Shown here one piece after another: positions 1 through 7,853 of a stretch of DNA of 64,000 nt (its first letter is position 1; the number at the start of each line of letters is the position of its first letter). The notes beneath the pieces were generated by a model. The model worked only from the letters and a program-made list of their open reading frames with translations. It made no database searches and was not told the DNA's origin. This DNA is from Chengkuizengella sp. SCS-71B (GTDB lineage: Bacteria > Bacillota > Bacilli > Paenibacillales > KCTC-33759), in the NCBI RefSeq assembly GCF_040100845.1, contig NZ_JAZHSH010000001.1, forward strand, positions 3,084,501 through 3,148,500, given 5' to 3'. The position numbers were made by a program, and so were the translations under genes.

Positions 1-775
1 TAATAACTTTTAATCCTTTAGATGATGCATTTTGATAAAATATTTCTTTTACATCCTTTAGACACTGTTGCCAAACGTACTGTTTTAATTTATCGTTTTG
101 ACCAAAGCACTTTTTGATAAGTACATCTTCTGGTCTTGAAAGGTATTCAACTTCTTCAACTACTTTAATTTCAAAGTTAGTTAGACCATAACTCTCATTT
201 AAATTATATTTATGCTCAAATTTCTCAATATCATAAGGATCTAGTGGCAACGGAGCATACAGCCCTTGGAACAAATCTCTTAATCCACCATCTGTACCAC
301 TATGAAAAAGTCCCAGCATTATTCCACCTGGTTTCAATAACCTACTGGCTTCTTCATATAACCAAGGACCCTTTTTGGTATAAATCAAGTCAAAATCATT
401 GTCTTGAAAAGGTAGTTTCTTATTTGCATCAACTAGTTGAAATTGCACCTTATTATTCTTGCTTAAACCCTTTGCTGTTTCTATAAAATTTGCTTCTATA
501 TCAATAGCTACAATGTCTTTGGTTTTTGTAACAAATTGATGGGTAAACTCACCATGTCCACATCCAATGTCTAATATTTTTGATGTCTCATTTATATGTT
601 CAGATATAAGGTCTGCAAATATTGTCTCAGCTGTTGGCTCATCAAATACAGATTTCCAAGGATATTTATATTTCTCAACATTTCTATTTAATCCTGCATA
701 CCACTCTGGACTATGTGTAGGTATCCATTCTGGATGTTTTGATGGATCAGGAAATAACAACTTTTTTTCTATCAT
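1..775 (-). CDS. Class I SAM-dependent methyltransferase (3' end cut off)
   Basis: About 258 codons are visible and the frame is still open at base 1, so the C-terminus lies outside the window. I read it by reverse translation. The glycine-rich SAM-binding motif I (ILDIGCGHGEF) sits at residues 67-77. An acidic strand end (AIDIEA) follows, then a DFDLIYTK motif and an LLKPGG post-motif, the layout of Methyltransf_11/25 proteins. The substrate cannot be told. The ATG at 775 is preceded by a good GAGGTGG ribosome binding site. It is the third gene of a minus-strand run behind the alpha/beta hydrolase and the tandem-Nudix gene, so cotranscription is likely. Confidence 0.85.
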   Translation of the reverse strand, partial: MIEKKLLFPDPSKHPEWIPTHSPEWYAGLNRNVEKYKYPWKSVFDEPTAETIFADLISEHINETSKILDIGCGHGEFTHQFVTKTKDIVAIDIEANFIETAKGLSKNNKVQFQLVDANKKLPFQDNDFDLIYTKKGPWLYEEASRLLKPGGIMLGLFHSGTDGGLRDLFQGLYAPLPLDPYDIEKFEHKYNLNESYGLTNFEIKVVEEVEYLSRPEDVLIKKCFGQNDKLKQYVWQQCLKDVKEIFYQNASSKGLKVI

Positions 776-808
776 ATATATCCACCTCTATCTTTTTATC
801 TGTTATAA

Positions 809-1660
809 CTAGACGAGACTAAATACTTTTAAAATTGAGTTTTGATATCCTTTAGCTAAATCTAACACTTCTAAATCCTTTTTAGAAAACCAGCCATATT
901 CTATATGTTCATCACTAAGTTGTATATTAAAATCATCTTGAACTTTACAATGGTAGGTAACGATAAATACATGTTTATCTTTTATGACCTCAAAATTATA
1001 AGCATCAACAATTTTTTCAACTTTACAATCTAACCCTATCTCTTCACTTATTTCTCTTGTAACTGTTTCTTCTGGCAATTCCCTAGGCTCCATTCTTCCA
1101 CCAGGCAATTCCCAAACATTTCTTTCATTTTTCAAAAGGAGTACTCTATTTTGATTTAAAATAACTCCTTTACAGGACACAGGGGCTTTATATGAGCTAG
1201 TTATTTCTCTTTTAAAAGGTTCAAGATATTTACGATATACTTTCAATAAATCTATGGGTAAATCATCAAATGAAAAGAACTTTAAATCTTTAGTTTCAAT
1301 TCCATCACTTCTCATCACACCTGTAAAACTTCTAGTTATATACACTGCTGTTGTTGAGTAGAACTCATCTCCGTTTTTAAGTTTAATATAATAATCGTTT
1401 CCTGAAAAAACATTTAATAGTTTTAATTGATTGACTGTTAGTCCAGTTTCTTCATAAACCTCCCGTATAGCAGTTTGTTCTAGTGACTCTCCAAGCTCAG
1501 ATAAACCTCCTGGAAGCCCCCATCCTCCGGTACTACGCTGTTGTAATAAAACCTGATCTTCATTGTTTAATATGACAACAACTGCGCCTGTTAAAATGAG
1601 AGGTTTAGTTCCAATCTCTTTTCTCAATTCACTTACGTAATTCAATCTTAGCTCCTCCAT
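809..1660 (-). CDS. Tandem Nudix hydrolase (two Nudix domains fused)
   Basis: The 283-residue protein carries two complete Nudix boxes (GX5EX7REUXEEXGU). One is at residues 51-74 and ends REVYEETGL, the other at 187-210 and ends REISEEIGL. Both keep the REXXEE catalytic core, so both may be active. Nudix enzymes cleave nucleoside diphosphates linked to another group, using Mg2+ or Mn2+; the substrate here is unknown. Most bacterial Nudix proteins have one domain of 140-170 residues, so this is an in-frame fusion or internal duplication. The two halves are clearly diverged, which argues against a recent duplication. It lies 10 bases after the alpha/beta hydrolase stop and 33 bases before the methyltransferase start. 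Confidence 0.9.
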   Translation of the reverse strand: MEELRLNYVSELRKEIGTKPLILTGAVVVILNNEDQVLLQQRSTGGWGLPGGLSELGESLEQTAIREVYEETGLTVNQLKLLNVFSGNDYYIKLKNGDEFYSTTAVYITRSFTGVMRSDGIETKDLKFFSFDDLPIDLLKVYRKYLEPFKREITSSYKAPVSCKGVILNQNRVLLLKNERNVWELPGGRMEPRELPEETVTREISEEIGLDCKVEKIVDAYNFEVIKDKHVFIVTYHCKVQDDFNIQLSDEHIEYGWFSKKDLEVLDLAKGYQNSILKVFSLV

Positions 1661-1670
1661 ACATGTTGTT

Positions 1671-2555
1671 TTACTTAAACCAATTCTTAATTTCTTCTAT
1701 TGTTTCATGAGGTCGATCCCAATGGACCATATGTGTCGTATGTCTATAAACTTTTGTAGTTACTTTTACTTTCTGTTCAAATGTTTTAACCATTAACTTC
1801 CTTATATCGAAATAATGATCGGGATGGTCAACATATATGAGCAATATTTCACTTTTAAGTTGGGAGAATTTCAATGTTTGTTGTGAATGGTACTGAAATT
1901 TAATAACACCTCTTGCGGTATTACCCGTTGCATGAAAATGAATTTTACTACCTTCTTCCCTCATCAAATCATATATAGCCACTTCCCTCAATTCTGGCGT
2001 TCTTCTATGGTTTGCTTTTTCCGCCTCTAAAAAACTAGATTTGTCATCAAAAATAAATTCGTCAAAATCATTTTCATACCATTTTATCGTTTCCTCCAAA
2101 GAGCACATTGGCTTATAATCTATTTTTTTTGATTTAACTAACTCTGTAAAATAGTTATACTCCATTTCAAAATTGTGATATCCACCATCTAAAAGTAACA
2201 TTTTATCCACTTTCTCCGGACATTCAGCCGCATAATGCAATGCTACACTCGCTCCCCAAGAGTGAGCTAAAATATGAAAGGAATCTTCTCCAATCCTCTC
2301 TATTAACTCTATGACCCATTTTACTAAATGATCCGCTCCATATTCTTCATCAGTTTTAAACGCACCTGACTTTCCATGCCCTGGCAAATCAAATGATAAT
2401 ATATGATATTTATGTTTTAACGATTCAGCTACTTCTATAAAACTTAAACTAGTACTTCCTAAACCGTGAAAGCAGATGATTTGTGGATTATTTTTATCTC
2501 CCCACTCATGAATTCTAGCTATATTTTCTCCAAATTGGATATAAAACTGTTTCAC
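1671..2555 (-). CDS. Alpha/beta-fold hydrolase
   Basis: This is a 294-residue alpha/beta hydrolase. The oxyanion-hole HG lies at residues 30-31 (FHGLGS), the DLPGHGKS strand-turn at 56-63, and the nucleophile elbow AHSWGAS places the catalytic Ser at 99. A late aspartate (IYVDHPDH, about 242) and His at 274 or 277 (THMVHWDRP) complete a plausible triad. There is no signal peptide, so it should be cytoplasmic. The family covers esterases, haloperoxidase-like enzymes and C-C hydrolases, and the sequence does not decide among them. It is the first gene of a three-gene minus-strand run with the Nudix and methyltransferase genes. Confidence 0.88.
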   Translation of the reverse strand: MKQFYIQFGENIARIHEWGDKNNPQIICFHGLGSTSLSFIEVAESLKHKYHILSFDLPGHGKSGAFKTDEEYGADHLVKWVIELIERIGEDSFHILAHSWGASVALHYAAECPEKVDKMLLLDGGYHNFEMEYNYFTELVKSKKIDYKPMCSLEETIKWYENDFDEFIFDDKSSFLEAEKANHRRTPELREVAIYDLMREEGSKIHFHATGNTARGVIKFQYHSQQTLKFSQLKSEILLIYVDHPDHYFDIRKLMVKTFEQKVKVTTKVYRHTTHMVHWDRPHETIEEIKNWFK

Positions 2556-2626
2556 TTTATATCTCTCCTATTTATAATTAATTTTATAAAACACTTTAAA
2601 TCAAATAACGTAAAATTTTAATATAT

Positions 2627-3103
2627 TTAGTTATCAATTAATCTTTCATATACTCCTGGTGAAGAGCTTTCAATAGCTATTGCATTTACTGTTTTTTCAT
2701 AAAACCCAGCAGCTTCAGCAACGGATCCAATAATTGCATAACCGTAACCTTCTTCTCTCATAGATAATAAACATTTTATTAAAAGTACTTTTCCAATCCC
2801 TAATCCTCTATACCTTTTAGAAACACCTGTTGGTCCAAAATAACCTTTTGCAGTAACATCATAACAAGCGAAACCTATAACTTGTTTATCCTTCACTGCT
2901 ATAAAACAGGAGACAGGATGATTAGAAAAAGCGACATCACATTCACCCGCCCACTGCTCATAAAACTCATTTTTTGCATAATTAATTATGGTATATTTAT
3001 CAGGAACTAATGCTCTTTTTATCGAAATGCCTTCATTTTTTAATTCATCAAGATTAATTATTTCATCTGAAAGGTCATACAGTTTAACTAACATATCAAA
3101 CAT
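2627..3103 (-). CDS. GNAT family N-acetyltransferase
   Basis: This 158-residue protein has the GNAT acetyl-CoA binding signature, RYRGLGIGKVLL (Q/RxxGxG/A, motif A), at about residues 97-108. It is preceded by the beta-4 strand GFACYDVTAKGYFGPTGVS, and a YAIIG strand and FYEK stretch follow, as expected for the fold. It should transfer acetyl from acetyl-CoA to an amine that cannot be inferred. The start has AAGGAG about 10 bases upstream. It is not obviously in an operon: 70 bases separate it from the hydrolase gene, and the putative toxin locus lies upstream. Confidence 0.85.
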   Translation of the reverse strand: MFDMLVKLYDLSDEIINLDELKNEGISIKRALVPDKYTIINYAKNEFYEQWAGECDVAFSNHPVSCFIAVKDKQVIGFACYDVTAKGYFGPTGVSKRYRGLGIGKVLLIKCLLSMREEGYGYAIIGSVAEAAGFYEKTVNAIAIESSSPGVYERLIDN

Positions 3104-3184
3104 AAATTAAATTCTCCTTTATGAACATTTCTGATAATTGCACATTAAGGTTAGTCAACGACATGTGTTTTTTATTTTTACTAA

Positions 3185-3213
3185 TTGAAGGTATTTTTTG
3201 TATATGTTATGAT
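3185..3213 (+). promoter_or_regulatory. Predicted sigma-A promoter for antisense RNA
   Basis: The plus strand reads TTGAAG, a 17-base spacer and TATGAT, with a TGT extension just before the -10. The predicted start is near 3220. It drives transcription towards the 3' end of the small toxin-like ORF on the other strand, which is the layout of a type I antitoxin promoter. Seen in sequence; activity is inferred. Confidence 0.55.
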
Positions 3214-3219
3214 TATAGT

Positions 3220-3340
3220 AATAATAGGACGGTGAGCCACACCGTCCCAGATACAACTTTCTTGGCGGGTTTCCTTCCAAGTAAAAAAGTTGAAGAATAA
3301 CCCACTACTAGGCTCTCAACCAGTGTGGGTTATTTCCTTT
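3220..3340 (+). ncRNA. Candidate type I antitoxin antisense RNA
   Basis: From the predicted start near 3220 the plus-strand RNA would contain a perfect 8-bp hairpin at 3227-3247 (GGACGGTG, loop AGCCA, CACCGTCC). It would end in a second hairpin at 3296-3334 with a perfect 10-bp stem (AATAACCCAC/GTGGGTTATT), followed by TTCCTTTTATT. The last hairpin overlaps the stop codon of the toxin-like ORF encoded opposite. The antisense RNA would therefore pair with the toxin mRNA 3' end, as RatA does with txpA mRNA in Bacillus subtilis. The boundaries are predictions. Confidence 0.5.
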
Positions 3341-3407
3341 TATTATCGAAATACCAGAAGTATGCGATAAGGAAAAGACCAAAGCAAATGACTTCAATCA
3401 TACGCAT
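3330..3407 (-). CDS. Small hydrophobic peptide, putative type I toxin
   Basis: This 25-residue ORF starts MRMIEVICFG, has one transmembrane stretch (about residues 4-20) and ends in a charged tail, DNKRK. That is the plan of holin-like or TxpA/BsrG-type toxins that insert into the membrane. The ribosome site AAAGGAGGGG is very strong but can pair with TCCTT just upstream (TCCTT, loop CCAGA, AAGGA), which would hide it, a common feature of type I toxin mRNAs. An antisense promoter and terminator lie opposite the 3' end. I do not recognise the exact family; the call rests on the architecture. Confidence 0.6.
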   Translation of the reverse strand: MRMIEVICFGLFLIAYFWYFDNKRK

Positions 3408-3460
3408 CCCCTCCTTTCTGGAAGGAACGCTACCCCACTCAAGTTGGTTATACCTCATTA

Positions 3461-3469
3461 ATTATACCA
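3461..3469 (-). promoter_or_regulatory. Extended -10 promoter of the toxin-like gene
   Basis: The minus strand reads TGGTATAAT, a consensus -10 with a TGn extension, about 54 bases upstream of the toxin ATG. No good -35 lies at the usual distance, which an extended -10 tolerates. Confidence 0.5.
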
Positions 3470-3512
3470 TATAAATCCAAATTCAAACTAGAAACATAGA
3501 CATACTTTATAC

Positions 3513-5078
3513 TTAAAAATCTAACCAATCCTCAAAAAAGGTAGTATCCTCCATTTGAAAATAGGATTGTGAAAACCTTACAAATTCTTCAGTACTTATT
3601 TGTTTATAAGCATAGGTTTCATAATAAGCTTTTAAAAATGTAGTTGCATTATTCTTCATTCCATTTTCCTTCAGCAACTCCCATATTTTTATAGGTGCAA
3701 GACCATAAAACAATCCAAAAATTCTATGATTCATATTTTCAAAAACAGTCACATTGGCAGGCTCTGAAATTCCTTCTTGCAATATATAGTTTAGATGACG
3801 ATTAGGAAAATCAAATGAGTCTTGTTCTGAATAGTTCCAGTAATCGTAAAAATAGTACGATGTTGCAAAAGTTGTAAAACCCTCATCTAACCAGCTTTCA
3901 TCAAATGGATCATTACTAATCATGCCATAAAACCATTGATGAGCAATTTCATGAACAAGCGAGTCTAAGGATGAAATCGTTACAATTCCAGGGTATTCCA
4001 TGCTCGGTAAGTTTTCTCCCAAGATAATATCGAATTGGTTATGAGGATACTTGCCTACTTCATTGTGAAAATAAGAAATTGCATCTTTAGCAGTTTCCAT
4101 AACTTCATCTACATCTTGAGATTGTTCTTGAAATGAAGTTACTCTAACTTCTATATCCTGTATTTCATCCGTCTGTATATACATATCACTCTTTAGTATA
4201 GCAACAAACATTTCTTTTACATTGTAAGCATTAAATTCTCCCGTTGTTGAGTTTGATAGTGGGTCATTTTCTGAAGAGCTAAAAATTGTGAATCCTTGTG
4301 GAATTTCATATGAAACATTAAAATCAGAGAAGTTTGTATGATAAGATTCAGGGACTGGAAAATAATCATTTTTATCCCAACCCGAATCAAAATTTGCTAA
4401 CATTGGATACCACTGAGCTAAATAGTAGTTTCCTTCATCTCGTGTAAAGCGCATTCCATATTTGGGAACATGAAACTCATAAGATATACTAAGTATTTTC
4501 TTCTCTTTAGGTATCATGGGTTCTTTTAAATCAACTTTTAAAGTATCATATTCTAACACATAGTCTACAAGTTGATTGTTTACATAAATATTGTTTATTG
4601 TAGCATCAGCACTAGCATCGATACTATATTCGTAAACTTGCAGCAATTCCTGATACTTTTCATTTCCTGCTGTAAACACATTTGGAATGAAATAAAAAAC
4701 GATTTCAGACCATTCATCTGTTGATAAATTTTCAACCTGTATTTGTGCTTCTACAAAAAACTTTCCATTATCATTCATTTCAAGAGAAAGATCATAACTC
4801 CCTTTGCTTCCTACAGGAACAGGGTTTGGTTTAAAATCTTTAAAAGAAACCAGTTGATTAGTGACTACACTTTGATCTTGTTCAAATATAGATTGTTTGG
4901 TTTCATCATGTTCAGCTGAATGGTTTTTAATATCTGAAACACGTTCTTCATTTGTTTGATTATTTGGTAGATTTGTAGATTCGTTAGTAATAAAAAATAT
5001 GACTCCCCCAAAAATCATAAAAACTAGAATCACAACGATGAGTTTTAAAGAACTATGTTGGTTTTTGTTAGTTCCCAT
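3513..5078 (-). CDS. Membrane-anchored M1-like zinc metallopeptidase
   Basis: The 521-residue protein has one N-terminal membrane anchor (about residues 12-30), an outward-facing beta-rich domain, and a gluzincin catalytic site. HEIAH is at 376-380 and the third zinc ligand E399 lies in WLDEGF, 18 residues after the second His, as in M1 aminopeptidases. SMEYPG just before it stands where M1 enzymes have GxMEN. The C-terminal helical domain is much shorter than in PepN-type enzymes. The likely role is extracytoplasmic cleavage of peptides; the substrate is unknown. The start has a GGGAGAG site. It is monocistronic or read with the HIT gene downstream on the far side of a short gap. Confidence 0.82.
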   Translation of the reverse strand: MGTNKNQHSSLKLIVVILVFMIFGGVIFFITNESTNLPNNQTNEERVSDIKNHSAEHDETKQSIFEQDQSVVTNQLVSFKDFKPNPVPVGSKGSYDLSLEMNDNGKFFVEAQIQVENLSTDEWSEIVFYFIPNVFTAGNEKYQELLQVYEYSIDASADATINNIYVNNQLVDYVLEYDTLKVDLKEPMIPKEKKILSISYEFHVPKYGMRFTRDEGNYYLAQWYPMLANFDSGWDKNDYFPVPESYHTNFSDFNVSYEIPQGFTIFSSSENDPLSNSTTGEFNAYNVKEMFVAILKSDMYIQTDEIQDIEVRVTSFQEQSQDVDEVMETAKDAISYFHNEVGKYPHNQFDIILGENLPSMEYPGIVTISSLDSLVHEIAHQWFYGMISNDPFDESWLDEGFTTFATSYYFYDYWNYSEQDSFDFPNRHLNYILQEGISEPANVTVFENMNHRIFGLFYGLAPIKIWELLKENGMKNNATTFLKAYYETYAYKQISTEEFVRFSQSYFQMEDTTFFEDWLDF

Positions 5079-5135
5079 TGTTAACTCTCCCTTTCCAAAT
5101 CACAATAAATATACAAACAATTTACTCCCTTGTAT

Positions 5136-5528
5136 TCATATGTTAGGGCGTTTATTTATTTTTTGCTTTAAATGGTTTCTGATACCTTTATAGGCTAAAG
5201 GTTCATCTTTATATCTTGGTATAACGTGGAGATGTGCATGATTGATCGATTGTCCTCCAACTGGGAAACAGTTCCAACCTACATTGTAACCATCTGGATT
5301 ATATTTTTCATCTAAAAACAACTTAACCTTGTTTAAAAGGGAGAACGTTTCCATAAGTTCCTCATGAGATAAATCAAATACTGTTTCTTTATGTTGTTTT
5401 GGAACAATTAACCCTGAACCGACTAGAATTTCTTGAGGCTTCATTATAAATGCATTGTTTTTCGTTTCTATCACAATTTCTTGGTCGTCAACTTCTTTAA
5501 TTGGCCAGCATAATGGACAATTGTTCAT
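5136..5528 (-). CDS. HIT family nucleotide-binding hydrolase
   Basis: This 130-residue HIT protein has the histidine triad HAHLHV at about residues 97-102 followed by IPRY. An N-terminal CPLCW pair of cysteines resembles the CxxC of Hint/Fhit-like members. HIT proteins hydrolyse or transfer nucleoside phosphoramidates or dinucleotides; no specific substrate can be given. Transcription would come from upstream of 5528 with no strong ribosome site visible. The gene lies between the M1-like peptidase and a GNAT gene, with no evident functional link. Confidence 0.88.
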   Translation of the reverse strand: MNNCPLCWPIKEVDDQEIVIETKNNAFIMKPQEILVGSGLIVPKQHKETVFDLSHEELMETFSLLNKVKLFLDEKYNPDGYNVGWNCFPVGGQSINHAHLHVIPRYKDEPLAYKGIRNHLKQKINKRPNI

Positions 5529-5596
5529 TTACTATTCACCCTTATCATGTATTTCAATTTTTACCCATAATTCTTAATCGTAGTTTACATTATATT

Positions 5597-6109
5597 TCAA
5601 TTAATAAAATATTCATTTTCCAAAATTGACATTATAATCAATGATTCATAATTACCTTCATATAAAAAACATTCTCTCAACAGACCTTCTTCTTTGAATC
5701 CCAATGATTTATACAAATGAAACGCACGATGGTTGTGTTCTTTTACATCTAACCAAAGTCGATGTGCTTTTAGTTTTTCAAATGCTAGTTTTTTTACTAG
5801 AATTATAGTTTCTTTCCCATATCCTTTACCTTTTTCTGCAATAACTAATCTTCTAAATTCAATATTATGATCTTGGTTTTTATGACCTGAAATAATTACA
5901 TATCCAACAGGGTTATGATCTAGTACATTCTCAACTATTAGATGTAATCTTTCTTGATTAGACAGTATGTTTAAATGATCACTTTTTTTCCAAGCTCTTA
6001 CGTATGGAGAGTTTTCTTTATGATGTTCAGTGTTTATAACAAAGTCCAGATCTTTTTCTTCTGTATTTCTTAAAATGATTCTATCTGTTTTTTCATATAT
6101 TTTATTCAT
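5597..6109 (-). CDS. GNAT N-acetyltransferase, RimJ/RimL type
   Basis: The 170-residue protein looks like a ribosomal-protein-alanine acetyltransferase or diamine acetyltransferase relative. It starts with DRIILRNTEEKD, has the acetyl-CoA loop GKGYGKETI at about 93-101, and ends with the HRLWLDV and AFHLYKSLGFKEEGLLRE signatures of the RimJ/RimL group. It sits just downstream of namA copy 1. Remnants of a second copy of this same gene lie at 7683-7808 in front of namA copy 2, so the two genes were duplicated together. Confidence 0.88.
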   Translation of the reverse strand: MNKIYEKTDRIILRNTEEKDLDFVINTEHHKENSPYVRAWKKSDHLNILSNQERLHLIVENVLDHNPVGYVIISGHKNQDHNIEFRRLVIAEKGKGYGKETIILVKKLAFEKLKAHRLWLDVKEHNHRAFHLYKSLGFKEEGLLRECFLYEGNYESLIIMSILENEYFIN

Positions 6110-6229
6110 AATTCCACCTCTACTATGAATGAGATTCTTCTACTTGTAAAACATTCTCATTGGAGTGGCTAATATAAATGATTTCCACTCGTTTTACTAG
6201 TTTACATGACAGTAAAAAAGGGTTTAATC

Positions 6230-7246
6230 TTACCAAGCTCTGTTATATTGAACAGGACTTTCGATTTCAACACGCAATTGATTAGCAGCTGTTCTAACCC
6301 AATAAGGATCTCTTAATAATTCTCGTCCAATAAAAATAAGATCTGCTCTCTCATTCTTAAGAATTTCCTCAGCTTGCAATCCATTCACGATTAAACCTAC
6401 TGCACCAGTAGCAATGTTGCCTTCATTTCTAATTTGATCAGCATACTTCACCTGATAACCAGGATAAGCATCAATGGAAGCAGGGACAACTCCTCCTGAA
6501 CTGCAATCAACTAAATCTACACCCTGCTCCTTCATTCTTTTAGCATAATAAATAAAGTCACTAAGAGTATTGCCACCTTCTACATAATCATTTGCAGAAA
6601 CCCGAACAAAAAGCGGTCCTTCCCATTCTTCTTTTATTGCTTCTATCACCTGCGATAAAAAACGATATCGATTTTCTGTACTCCCACCATACTCATCCGT
6701 TCTGTGATTAGTTAGAGGAGATAAAAAACTGCTTATTAAATAACCATGAGCTCCATGAATTTCTATAACATCAAATCCAGCAATCTTTGCTCTTCGAGCA
6801 CCTTCTTTAAAAGCCTCAATCGTTTCTTTTATTTGATTAAGAGACATTTCTTGAGGTATTCTCATTTCATCATTAAAAGAAATAGCTGAAGGTGCAATTA
6901 TGTTGCCATCTACTTCAGCTTTACGACCTGCGTGAGCTAATTGAATTCCAATCTTACTGCCATGTTGATGAGTCATTTCAGTTAATTGTTTTAAACCTTC
7001 AACTTGTTCATCATTCCATATTCCCAGATCATATAGGGATATCCGTCCTTGAGGATCTACAGCTGTAGCTTCTACAATAATCAAGCCTACTTGCCCTACC
7101 GCTCTACTTGTATAGTGAGTAAGATGCCAATCCATCACTTTTCCATCTTCTTTAACACATGAATACATACACATGGGTGACATTACGATACGATTTTTTA
7201 AAGTTACATCTTTTAAATCGTAACTAGAAAATAATTTCTTTGCCAT
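6230..7246 (-). CDS. namA: NADPH dehydrogenase NamA, Old Yellow Enzyme, copy 1
   Basis: This 338-residue FMN-dependent ene-reductase of the YqjM/NamA class reduces activated C=C bonds of enones and nitro or quinone xenobiotics with NADPH. It has the class-typical Cys26 and Tyr28 (SPMCMYS), the His164/His167 substrate-binding pair with Tyr169 (IHGAHGYL), and the [10 protein letters not shown] phosphate-binding end. The length equals Bacillus YqjM. It is nearly identical to the second copy at 7854-8870. A TGACATAATGTCA palindrome lies 148 bases upstream of the start, so regulation shared with copy 2 and tnaA is plausible. Confidence 0.95.
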   Translation of the reverse strand: MAKKLFSSYDLKDVTLKNRIVMSPMCMYSCVKEDGKVMDWHLTHYTSRAVGQVGLIIVEATAVDPQGRISLYDLGIWNDEQVEGLKQLTEMTHQHGSKIGIQLAHAGRKAEVDGNIIAPSAISFNDEMRIPQEMSLNQIKETIEAFKEGARRAKIAGFDVIEIHGAHGYLISSFLSPLTNHRTDEYGGSTENRYRFLSQVIEAIKEEWEGPLFVRVSANDYVEGGNTLSDFIYYAKRMKEQGVDLVDCSSGGVVPASIDAYPGYQVKYADQIRNEGNIATGAVGLIVNGLQAEEILKNERADLIFIGRELLRDPYWVRTAANQLRVEIESPVQYNRAW

Positions 7247-7393
7247 GATTTCAACTCCTGTATTTGATCAAGTGAAAACTAATCATAATTAGATATTATC
7301 CTCAATATTTTACCATTTTCAATAATTTCCTTCATCTTTTGATTTTCACAATCATCAATATATTTTCATAACATATATTTATATGAATTAAAT

Positions 7394-7406
7394 TGACATA
7401 ATGTCA
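7394..7406. promoter_or_regulatory. Single TGACATAATGTCA palindrome
   Basis: This perfect 13-bp palindrome is identical to the first of three units at 9028-9068. It lies between namA copy 1 and the tnaA remnant, matching the position of the full operator set in the other copy. It is likely a regulator site left from the duplication. Confidence 0.55.
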
Positions 7407-7426
7407 TTTAATGGAAGTCATTTATA

Positions 7427-7465
7427 GTGGAGCCGATTCACCTTATTCCTAAAGAGGAAAGATAA
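7427..7465 (+). pseudogene. Remnant of the tnaA 5' end
   Basis: The stretch beginning GTGGAGCCGATT and running through CTTATTCCTAAAGAGG matches codons 14-23 of tnaA (9155-9187) with a single base difference. In frame it reads VEPIHLIPKEER then stop. The ribosome site and start codon are missing, and nothing further downstream matches tnaA. It shows that the duplicated block once reached into tnaA. Confidence 0.75.
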
Positions 7466-7650
7466 AGATTTGGTTATTCTTAAACCCTGATCTATTCTAT
7501 CATATCTAGGATACTTACTTATTTCTTTGATTGTTTCCTGTGTATTTGCATAGTAAACTTCTTTGATAAATGTACTATTTTTTGCTACGATTAGATTGTT
7601 TAAAATAATTTGTTACAACTTCATAAATCCCGTTTTCTTTTATCAGGCAA
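7466..7650 (-). other. Unassigned gene fragment between duplication remnants
   Basis: The minus strand holds an open stretch that reads like protein (for example AKNSTFIKEVYYANTQ and KYPRYDRIDQGLRI) but has no start codon with a ribosome site. It appears to continue, after a frameshift, from a fragment reading KENGIYEVVTNYFKQ. I do not recognise a family. It fits a decayed gene caught between the two copies of the duplicated block. Confidence 0.35.
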
Positions 7651-7682
7651 AGGTTCAACTGTACATTTAATTCTATTGAATA

Positions 7683-7808
7683 GAAAAATATTCATTTTTC
7701 AAAATTGACATTAATGATTTATACAAATGAAACGCACGATGGTTGTGTTCCTTTATTTATGACCTTGGTTTTTGTGACCCTGAAATAATTACTATCCAGC
7801 AGGGTTAT
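7683..7808 (-). pseudogene. Decayed second copy of the RimJ/RimL-type GNAT gene
   Basis: Three pieces match the intact GNAT gene in order. ATTCATTTTTCAAAATTGACAT at the left matches its 3' end, a run at 7716-7750 covering AAACGCACGATGGTTGTG matches 5708-5743, and a run at 7762-7808 matches 5867-5914. The intervening coding sequence is deleted, so no product is possible. The following bases up to the namA copy 2 stop codon also match the copy 1 downstream sequence. Confidence 0.8.
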
Positions 7809-7853
7809 TCACTCGTTTTACTAGTTTACTGATAGTAAAAAAGGGATTGAATC

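Noticed and set aside
244-812. Two plus-strand open frames (244-486 and 567-812)
   Set aside because: They lie antisense to a clear methyltransferase reading on the minus strand, which has SAM motifs and a ribosome site; the plus frames have neither.
7247-7853. Insertion sequence between the two namA genes
   Set aside because: No transposase or terminal inverted repeats; the sequence is explained by remnants of GNAT and tnaA from a tandem duplication.
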